Positions 58,072-64,000 of a stretch of 64,000 bases of DNA are shown one piece after another; the first letter of the stretch is position 1, and each line of letters begins with the position of its first letter. The notes below the pieces were generated by a model. That model was not told the DNA's origin and did no database searches. It saw only the letters and a program-made list of their open reading frames with translations. The position numbers and the translations under genes were made by a program. This stretch comes from Flavivirga amylovorans (GTDB lineage Bacteria; Bacteroidota; Bacteroidia; Flavobacteriales; Flavobacteriaceae), in assembly GCF_030540875.1 (NCBI RefSeq), contig NZ_JAUOEM010000006.1, forward strand, positions 1 through 64,000. The letters are read 5' to 3'.

Positions 58072-58890
58072 ATGACGCTTCAAGATATTCCAAAAATAAA
58101 ACATACAAATTCAAACAATTTCTTCTTGCTTTGTGGCCCCTGCGCTATTGAAGGAGAAGACATGGCGCTTCGTATTGCCGAAAAAGTCGTTACCATTACT
58201 AATAAACTAGAGATCCCTTATGTTTTTAAGGGTAGTTTTAAAAAAGCTAATCGCAGCAGAATTGATAGTTTTACGGGTATTGGAGATGAAAAAGCTTTAA
58301 AAATTCTAAAGAAAGTTTCTAATACTTTTGATGTACCAACGGTTACCGACATTCATGAAGTTTCTGATGCTATGTTAGCTGCACAATATGTTGATGTATT
58401 ACAAATCCCTGCATTTTTAGTTCGTCAAACAGATTTGGTAGTTGCTGCTGCAAAAACTGGCAAAGTAGTCAACTTAAAAAAAGGACAATTTATGAGTCCC
58501 GAAGCCATGAAACATGCTGTACAGAAAATAAAGGATGCTGGTAGTGAAAAAGCATGGATAACCGACAGAGGTACTATGTTTGGTTATCAAGATATGATTG
58601 TTGACTTTCGTGGTATTCCTACAATGCGTCAATACGCACCAACTGTTTTAGATGTGACGCATTCGTTACAACAGCCTAACCAGACTGCTGGGGTTACTGG
58701 AGGTAGACCTGACATGATTGAAACCATAGCTAGGGCTGGTATTGTTAATAATGTAGACGGTTTATTTATTGAAACTCATTTCGACCCAGCAAATGCAAAA
58801 AGCGATGGCGCTAATATGTTACACTTAGATAATTTAGAAAAATTGCTCACCAATTTAGTTGCTATTAGAAAAACGATACAATCTCTCTAG
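58072..58890 (+). CDS. kdsA: 3-deoxy-8-phosphooctulonate (KDO-8-P) synthase
   Basis: A 272-residue TIM-barrel enzyme that condenses phosphoenolpyruvate and arabinose-5-phosphate, the first dedicated step to Kdo of lipopolysaccharide. Motifs: LLCGPCAIE (~18-27), GSFKKANRSR (55-64), QIPAFLVRQTDL, NLKKGQFMSP and TQPNQTAGVTGGRP-type LQQPNQTAGVTGGR. Length is normal. Its last seven codons and the following spacer are duplicated downstream. Confidence 0.96.
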   Translation: MTLQDIPKIKHTNSNNFFLLCGPCAIEGEDMALRIAEKVVTITNKLEIPYVFKGSFKKANRSRIDSFTGIGDEKALKILKKVSNTFDVPTVTDIHEVSDAMLAAQYVDVLQIPAFLVRQTDLVVAAAKTGKVVNLKKGQFMSPEAMKHAVQKIKDAGSEKAWITDRGTMFGYQDMIVDFRGIPTMRQYAPTVLDVTHSLQQPNQTAGVTGGRPDMIETIARAGIVNNVDGLFIETHFDPANAKSDGANMLHLDNLEKLLTNLVAIRKTIQSL

Positions 58891-59290
58891 ATTTCATACA
58901 ATCAATCAAAAAAATCAAAATCTTTTAAGGAATAAGTATTTATTTCGTCAAAAGGATTTTATTTACAATTAAATCAAAAAACATAAATGACTACTACACC
59001 TATTAAACTTATAGTATTTCATATTAAAAGTCCTTTCCCTCTCAAAAATTTTACCCAAAAAAATATTATAAAAACTGTTCTATCTCTCTAGTTTTTATAA
59101 TCAATCAGAAAAAATCAAAAAACCTTATTGGAGAATAAACACTATTCTCTAATAAGGCTATATACAATCAATCAAAAAGCATTAATGACTATTAAACCAT
59201 TTAAACTTGTAATAGTTTTTATTATAAGTACTTTATCTCAGAACAGTTTCGCACAAAAAAATAATATTGATAATACCCAAAAATACACAG
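58881..59290 (+). repeat. Tandem ~200-bp duplication of kdsA tail, spacer and next gene's 5' end
   Basis: ATCTCTCTAG occurs at 58881 (including the kdsA stop) and at 59082; the following spacer repeats with divergence; ATGACTA.TA start regions occur at 58987 and 59185. After about 28 codons the first, decayed gene start (AAATTTTACCCAAAAAAATA) joins a copy of the kdsA tail (AAAACTGTTCTATCTCTC). The offset is 198-201 bases. Confidence 0.75.
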
Positions 59291-60054
59291 CATCCAATAA
59301 AGGCAAATTTTTTATTAGTTGGGGTGGTAATAGGGAGTCTTTTTCAAAATCAGATATCAGATTTAAAGGTGCTGATTATGATTTCACTATAAAGGATGTT
59401 TCTGCACAAGATAAACCCAAGGGTTGGCATATAGATTATATAAACCCATCAAGAATTACAATTCCGCAAACCAATGTAAAAGTGGGTTATTTTATCTCTG
59501 ACAAATACATTATTTCACTTGGTGTTGACCATATGAAGTATGTTATGAAAAATAATAGAATTAAAACTATTAATGGTTATATTAATTTACCAGACACTGA
59601 AACTGGAAGTCTATACAATGGAAATTATAATAATGAAGATTTTTTTGTATCGGAAGACTTCTTACTCTTTGAACATACCAATGGCTTAAACTATGTTTAT
59701 GCTGAGTTCTCGAGATTTGATGATATTTCTTCAATATTCAACATTCAAAATACCGATAAGTTTCAACTTAACCTTACCGAAGGTATCGGCGCAGGTGTAC
59801 TATACCCTAAAACGAATACAACACTACTTCAAAAAGACAGGTATGATGAGTTTCATATAGCTGGTTATGGTATATCGGTCAATGCTGGGGTAAACTTCAT
59901 ATTTTTTAAGCACTTTTTTACGGAATTAGATTTAAGAGGTGGCTTTATTAATATGCCAGATATAAGAACAACTAGTAATACTGCAGAAAGCGCATCCCAA
60001 CATTTCTTTTACTTGCAACGTGTTATTTCTTTTGGTGGTATTTTTAAAATTTAA
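59185..60054 (+). CDS. Outer-membrane beta-barrel-like protein
   Basis: About 289 residues from MTIKPFKLVIVFIIS, with a signal peptide ending NSFAQ (~24). The mature part is polar with alternating strands (KVGYFISDKYIISLGVDHMKY; IAGYGISVNAGVNFIFFKHFFTELDLRGGF) like small outer-membrane barrels. Family not recognised. A longer frame from 59128 has no signal peptide and is rejected. Its 5' end exists as a decayed second copy 198 bases upstream. Confidence 0.65.
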   Translation: MTIKPFKLVIVFIISTLSQNSFAQKNNIDNTQKYTASNKGKFFISWGGNRESFSKSDIRFKGADYDFTIKDVSAQDKPKGWHIDYINPSRITIPQTNVKVGYFISDKYIISLGVDHMKYVMKNNRIKTINGYINLPDTETGSLYNGNYNNEDFFVSEDFLLFEHTNGLNYVYAEFSRFDDISSIFNIQNTDKFQLNLTEGIGAGVLYPKTNTTLLQKDRYDEFHIAGYGISVNAGVNFIFFKHFFTELDLRGGFINMPDIRTTSNTAESASQHFFYLQRVISFGGIFKI

Positions 60055-60083
60055 ATACATAACTTTTACTGGTATTATATTAG

Positions 60084-60103
60084 ATCCCGCCAGAAAGCGG
60101 GAT
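60084..60103. terminator. Hairpin after the outer-membrane protein gene
   Basis: ATCCCGC and GCGGGAT form a seven-base-pair stem with a six-base loop, 30 bases after the stop codon. No T-run, so termination is uncertain. Confidence 0.4.
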
Positions 60104-60160
60104 AGTTCAACTACAATATTGAATTCGCCACTACTGTAGCTTTTTCACTATTAAGTTTCA

Positions 60161-60538
60161 CTAAATAAACCACGCTTTTTTGCTTTTACTCAATGAGTTT
60201 GAAGCTTCATGCAACAGCTCAACAAAGTTTTCATGATCTAGGTCTTCTATGGTTCTTAGCTGAATTGATCGTACTTGTTTGCGTTTATTGTCATCCTTTA
60301 AAACAGGAAATCGCCTTTCAAATAAAATACCTTGTACGAAAGCAACGTCCACATAATCTTTACCTTTTAAAATATTTAAATAGATCATAGGTTTTTTCCC
60401 AATATTATAAAACGGTATTCTATAACTATACTTCTCCTCTACTTCTGGAAGTGTAGTTAGTATAACGCTTCTAACATATAACATGATGGATTGATATGGC
60501 TCCTTTTGGTTAAAAAAGTATTCGTCTACAGGTTTCAA
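60161..60538 (-). CDS. DUF1801 family protein
   Basis: A 125-residue soluble protein of the DUF1801 (YdhG/iron-chaperone frataxin-like) family: residues MKPVDEYFFNQKEPYQSIMLYVRSVI, EEKYSYRIPFYNIGKKPMIYLN and DVAFVQG. Function is not known for this branch. Monocistronic and divergent from the creD cluster. Confidence 0.78.
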   Translation of the reverse strand: MKPVDEYFFNQKEPYQSIMLYVRSVILTTLPEVEEKYSYRIPFYNIGKKPMIYLNILKGKDYVDVAFVQGILFERRFPVLKDDNKRKQVRSIQLRTIEDLDHENFVELLHEASNSLSKSKKAWFI

Positions 60539-60611
60539 TATTCTAAATAGATTTAAATTACAAATTCAAACTTAACAAAAATTTATGATGCTTGATTGAA
60601 AATAATTTATT

Positions 60612-60630
60612 TACTTTGTATTTCAAAGTA
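60612..60630. promoter_or_regulatory. Operator-like palindrome, site 1
   Basis: TACTTTG-N5-CAAAGTA, perfect 7-base arms with spacer TATTT, 8 bases before the ATG at 60638. An almost identical sequence lies before creD. The left arm also resembles a -7 box, so a bound repressor would block transcription. Confidence 0.7.
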
Positions 60631-60637
60631 CTTTTAT

Positions 60638-61249
60638 ATGGAATCAAAAGATTATTTAAAGGACATAAGCGAAATAAAGGATTTAATGAATAAATCTTCC
60701 CGTTTTATCTCTCTTAGTGGGTTATCGGGAATATTAGCAGGAATTTATGCGCTTATTGGAGCGGCCGTTGCCTATTGGCTGGTTGTAGAATATAGTGACG
60801 GCATATTAATGTTAGATGGTAAAATTTTTAGATTAGTGATGCTAGACTTATTCTTAATTGCATTTTTAAGCGTTGTTACAGGAATCATCTTGACCACAAG
60901 AAAAGCAAAAAAGAACGGTGCTAACATGTGGGACACCTCATCACGTCGTTTAGTTATCAATTTTTTTATTCCGTTAGTCGCTGGTGGTATTTACATATTA
61001 ATTATACTAGGCCAACAAAAATATGGACAAACTGGCGCTTTAATGCTTTTATTTTATGGCTTAGCTTTAGTAAATGCTTCTAAATATAGTATTGGAGATA
61101 TTCGTTATTTAGGTTTTATACAAATTATATTAGGCTTAATTTGCACTTGGTTACCTGGGTATGGATTTTGGCTTTGGGTCTTAGGTTTTGGAATTATGCA
61201 TATTATCTACGGTACGTGGATGCATTTTAAGTATGATGTTAAAAAATAA
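60638..61249 (+). CDS. Integral membrane protein of the creD cluster
   Basis: About 203 residues from MESKDYLKDISEIKDLMNKSS. A short cytoplasmic N-terminus precedes six hydrophobic segments. The family (YhhN-like in look, but not assigned) is regularly found next to a winged-helix regulator and creD in flavobacteria. A TTG-started extension from 60596 would run through the operator and is rejected. Preceded by operator site 1. Confidence 0.7.
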   Translation: MESKDYLKDISEIKDLMNKSSRFISLSGLSGILAGIYALIGAAVAYWLVVEYSDGILMLDGKIFRLVMLDLFLIAFLSVVTGIILTTRKAKKNGANMWDTSSRRLVINFFIPLVAGGIYILIILGQQKYGQTGALMLLFYGLALVNASKYSIGDIRYLGFIQIILGLICTWLPGYGFWLWVLGFGIMHIIYGTWMHFKYDVKK

Positions 61250-61309
61250 ACATTCTCGGTTTTTATTAACTTAGAATTTAAAAAAACATTCCCTTTTTTG
61301 GAATATTAT

Positions 61310-61603
61310 ATGAGTATTATAACCAACATAAATAAAGTATTTGACCATAGAATTAGATTAGGTATTATGTCTATTCTAATGGTAAATGAATATGCTGATT
61401 TTAATATGTTGAAAGAATTGCTAGGTGCTACAGATGGTAATTTAGCTAGCCATACAAAAGCACTTGAAAAAGCTGAATATATTAAAGTTGAAAAACAATT
61501 TATAGGCAGAAAACCTAATACACGTTATAGCACTACTAAATTGGGTGAAGCTGAATTTAAAAAACACATTAATGCACTTGAAAAATTAATTAACAAAAAA
61601 TAA
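61310..61603 (+). CDS. Winged-helix transcriptional regulator
   Basis: A 97-residue regulator (from ATG at 61310; a TTG four codons upstream is less likely). It starts INKVFDHRIRLGIMSILMVNEYADF and contains the winged-helix DNA-binding region LKELLGATDGNLASHTKALEKAEYI followed by the wing KQFIGRKPNTRYSTTKLG. This is the HTH_34/ArsR-like single-domain family, dimeric repressors of short operons. It sits between two identical-type palindromes and is their natural ligand. Confidence 0.85.
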   Translation: MSIITNINKVFDHRIRLGIMSILMVNEYADFNMLKELLGATDGNLASHTKALEKAEYIKVEKQFIGRKPNTRYSTTKLGEAEFKKHINALEKLINKK

Positions 61604-61619
61604 ATATTTTTTAATCTTT

Positions 61620-61638
61620 TACTTTGAATTTCAAAGTA
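61620..61638. promoter_or_regulatory. Operator-like palindrome, site 2
   Basis: TACTTTG-N5-CAAAGTA with spacer AATTT, 19 bases before the creD ATG and 17 bases after the regulator stop. It differs from site 1 by one spacer base, and both are followed by CTTT. Confidence 0.7.
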
Positions 61639-61656
61639 CTTTAAATAAACATCATC

Positions 61657-63030
61657 ATGGAAAACACAAACAAACAACAAAACAAATTTGGGCATTGGAT
61701 TAAAACTTCAATCACAGCAAGAATGCTTATGGTAGGTTTTTTAACATTAGTTTTACTAATTCCTCTAGTCTTTATTGAAGATCTAATTAGAGAGCGATCG
61801 TCTAGGCAAACAGAAGTAATTAATGAAATCAATCAGCAATGGGGTAACGAAGTTCTTATTTATGGCCCTATATTAAAAGTGCCCTATAAAACCTATAAAG
61901 AAAAAACGGTAACTGATAAAAAGACAAAAAAGGTATATACAGAAAATATAGAAGAAATTCGCTATGCTTATTTCTTCCCAGAAAACCTTAATATCAATTC
62001 AAGCGTAAATCCCGAAGAAAAAAAACGAGGTATTTATACTACTGCTGTTTATAATAGTAAAATGTCTATAACTGGATCATTTATCAAACCTGATTTTAGC
62101 GATATTGAAATTAGCGATAAGGATATTCTTTGGAACAAATCAAAAATTATCATTCAGTCTTCTAATGTAAAAGGTGTTAATGAAGTCAATTTAAAATTGA
62201 ATCAAACTGATTACGAGCTTTCTTCTAAATACAATGATAAAAAAAACTATAATTATAATGAAGTGCCACTACACACTCTTGAAACCAAAAATATTAAGAA
62301 GGAACAATTACTTTTCCAAAAGCCACTAACCTTCAATATAAAATTCAATATAAAAGGTAGTGAACAAATACGGTTTATACCTACAGGAAAGCAAACCGAA
62401 GCTCAAATCACTTCAAACTGGAAAACCGCAAACTTTTTTGGAGAGTTTTTACCTTATAATGATGACAAAATTAGCGATGATGGGTTTAATGCAAAATGGA
62501 AAATTCTTGATCTAAACAGACCGTTTTCTCAAGAACATTTTTATGGCATTCCCGATTTAAAGGAATTTGCTTTTGGAGTAAACTTCATGATTCCTATTGA
62601 TGAATACCAAAAAAGTGAAAGGTCTGCAAAGTATGGCTTTCTTGTTATTGGATTAACATTCCTTGTTTTCTTTTTAATTCAAACTTTAAGTAAAATAAAC
62701 ATTCATCCCTTTCAATATTTAATGATTGGATTAGCACTTACCATGTTTTATACACTTCTAGTGTCTATTTCAGAACATAGCAACTTTTTAAAGGCTTATC
62801 TAATAGCAGGTATTTCTGTAATAACTCTTATAAGCTTGTATTCTAAATCTATATTAAAAACATTGAAATTCCCATTCTTTATAGGGCTTTCATTAACAGC
62901 CCTATATACTTTCATTTATGTTATTATACAATTAGAAAACTACGCGCTTCTGGTAGGTAGTATTGGTCTTTTCTTAATATTAGCTACAGTCATGTTTATA
63001 TCTAGAAAAATAGATTGGAATAATGGTTAA
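61657..63030 (+). CDS. creD: Cell envelope integrity protein CreD
   Basis: A 457-residue inner-membrane protein: one N-terminal span (~21-40, MLMVGFLTLVLLIPLVFI), the CreD block IEDLIRERSSRQTEVINEINQQWG, a large periplasmic domain (~60-320), then four or five C-terminal spans. In E. coli creD is induced by envelope or beta-lactam stress. Here it has its own operator-like palindrome. Not truncated. Confidence 0.88.
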   Translation: MENTNKQQNKFGHWIKTSITARMLMVGFLTLVLLIPLVFIEDLIRERSSRQTEVINEINQQWGNEVLIYGPILKVPYKTYKEKTVTDKKTKKVYTENIEEIRYAYFFPENLNINSSVNPEEKKRGIYTTAVYNSKMSITGSFIKPDFSDIEISDKDILWNKSKIIIQSSNVKGVNEVNLKLNQTDYELSSKYNDKKNYNYNEVPLHTLETKNIKKEQLLFQKPLTFNIKFNIKGSEQIRFIPTGKQTEAQITSNWKTANFFGEFLPYNDDKISDDGFNAKWKILDLNRPFSQEHFYGIPDLKEFAFGVNFMIPIDEYQKSERSAKYGFLVIGLTFLVFFLIQTLSKINIHPFQYLMIGLALTMFYTLLVSISEHSNFLKAYLIAGISVITLISLYSKSILKTLKFPFFIGLSLTALYTFIYVIIQLENYALLVGSIGLFLILATVMFISRKIDWNNG

Positions 63031-63217
63031 TTTATTAGTTAGGTGATGTGTTTAGCGTTTCCTCGTCTAAAAATTATTACAGGCGAGGTCACGCTTTACA
63101 TTCTAATATTTATAATAATTGGGAACCCTAAAAACAAATAGAGATTTCTAAAACTTATGGAATGATAATCTTAAATATCCCAGCATTTACTTATTTCTAC
63201 ATATTAACTAAAAACTT

Positions 63218-63616
63218 ATGGCACTAAAATTCAACAAAACGTATTTAATAATTACATTAATCATATTCACAATTGAAGTCTTAATAGCGACCTATTTAAA
63301 ATACGGGTTTATACGCTACACCTTTGGTGATTATTTGGTTGTTATACTACTTTATTGCTTTATTAAAAGTTTCTTTAAAGCCGCACCAATTATAGTTGCT
63401 ATTCCTGTTTTAATATTCTCATACATAATAGAGCTATTACAATTAATAAACATTTTGGATATGTTGAATCTAAATAACGACTATCTATTGAAGCTTATTC
63501 TTGGTAGTACATTTCATACCTCAGATTTGATCGCTTATACTTTAGGAATCATTAGCGTTTTAATTATTGAATATGGTATAACCAAATTCATCCCTAAAAA
63601 AACGAACAACCAATGA
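63218..63616 (+). CDS. DUF2809 membrane protein
   Basis: A 132-residue protein with four spans and the family features YGFIRYTFGDYLVVILLYCFIKSF and LGSTFHTSDLIAYTLGI. Function unknown. Its stop overlaps the next start (ATGA), so it is coupled to the DUF1361 gene. Confidence 0.78.
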   Translation: MALKFNKTYLIITLIIFTIEVLIATYLKYGFIRYTFGDYLVVILLYCFIKSFFKAAPIIVAIPVLIFSYIIELLQLINILDMLNLNNDYLLKLILGSTFHTSDLIAYTLGIISVLIIEYGITKFIPKKTNNQ

Positions 63617-64000
63617 ACACTATAAAAACACTCTTATTCAACCAGTTTAAAATATTTTCTTTATTAAGTATTTCTATAGCGTTGAGCATTGTATTACTTA
63701 TGGTAAGAATGAAATTAACTCATTCTTTTTTCTACTTATTTTTAGTCTGGAATCTATTTTTAGCTATCATTCCTTTTGCTATTACAACCTATTTAGTAAA
63801 TACCCCAAAACTCAAAAAAATAGGTTTTGTAATAGGGTTTAGCGTATGGCTACTTTTTTCACCTAATGCGCCTTACATTATTACAGATTTACTACATTTA
63901 AAAGTTAGTTCAAACCATTTATTGTGGTTGGATGTACTTGTTGTTAGTTCTTTTGCTTTAAACGGACTTTTACTTTTTTCGTTATCATTATTAGATATGG
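63613..64000 (+). CDS. DUF1361 membrane protein, N-terminal part (cut by right edge)
   Basis: ATG at 63613 opens a frame continuing past the window. It encodes several spans with FLVWNLFLAIIPF and WLLFSPNAPYIITDLLHL, which match DUF1361 (N-P-Y-x-x-T-D). Function unknown. Overlaps DUF2809 by four bases. Confidence 0.8.
   Translation, partial: MNTIKTLLFNQFKIFSLLSISIALSIVLLMVRMKLTHSFFYLFLVWNLFLAIIPFAITTYLVNTPKLKKIGFVIGFSVWLLFSPNAPYIITDLLHLKVSSNHLLWLDVLVVSSFALNGLLLFSLSLLDM

Noticed and set aside
63061-63088. Hairpin CCTCG/CGAGG after creD as terminator
   Set aside because: The stem is only five pairs with a long loop and no T-run.

Overview
The window is a piece of chromosome from a low-GC member of the Flavobacteriaceae (Bacteroidetes). 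The evidence is the gene content (tRNA-Thr/Tyr/Gly/Thr–tuf–tRNA-Trp–secE–nusG–rplKAJL–rpoBC, FIST plus hybrid kinase, DUF2851, DUF1343, DUF3467), the Bacteroidetes-type promoter boxes (TTTG-N18-TAnnTTTG), the AT-rich spacers and a very large secreted repeat protein of the type exported by type IX secretion. Most of the window is ordinary housekeeping and envelope biology; the unusual signals lie in repeats, small duplications and spacers.

Layout. 1-2673 (minus) is the N-terminal part of a giant adhesin-like protein that runs off the left edge; its Ig-like repeats are GC-rich, unlike everything else here. 2674-3580 is a 0.9 kb AT-rich spacer. 3581-5539 (plus) carries prfC and a small ferredoxin-like protein. 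5897-21643 is a long minus-strand information-processing block: rpsU, then xerC-hpf, then a promoter driving four tRNAs, tuf, tRNA-Trp, secE, nusG, rplK, rplA, rplJ, rplL, rpoB and rpoC, ending at a strong terminator followed by a DUF3467 gene. Partial copies of the 3' ends of tRNA-Trp and tRNA-Thr sit beside the intact genes.

21797-33147 (minus) is mixed metabolism and signalling: an acyl-CoA dehydrogenase, a helix-hairpin-helix protein, an AGCS symporter, a K+ channel with PspC, DUF2851, a FIST/hybrid-kinase pair and a cystathionine beta-synthase. 33337-40113 holds a LolC/E-like permease back to back with a NamZ-like muramidase, a GDPD, a fatty-acid-hydroxylase-type protein, a YkgJ protein, a methyltransferase and a broken DUF1287 gene. 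40222-45049 is an outer-membrane barrel plus a 1006-residue TPR protein.

45162-55574 is a surface-glycan region: a GT2 with a polytopic partner, ftsE, two GT2s, a GT4, a phosphoethanolamine-transferase-like enzyme and two tandem WzxE-like flippases. kdsA at 58072 fits the same lipopolysaccharide theme; typA and a YgjV-like gene lie between. 59185-64000 ends with an outer-membrane protein whose 5' end is duplicated, DUF1801, and a small envelope-stress-like cluster (membrane protein, winged-helix regulator, creD). Two nearly identical palindromes upstream of the first and last genes of that cluster look like the regulator's operators. DUF2809 and a truncated DUF1361 gene close the window.

No CRISPR array, rRNA, intact insertion sequence or prophage was seen. 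The best candidates for something undescribed are the tRNA 3'-end repeat arrays (17.65-17.79 and 19.5-19.9 kb), the GC-rich adhesin repeats and the two-operator creD regulon.
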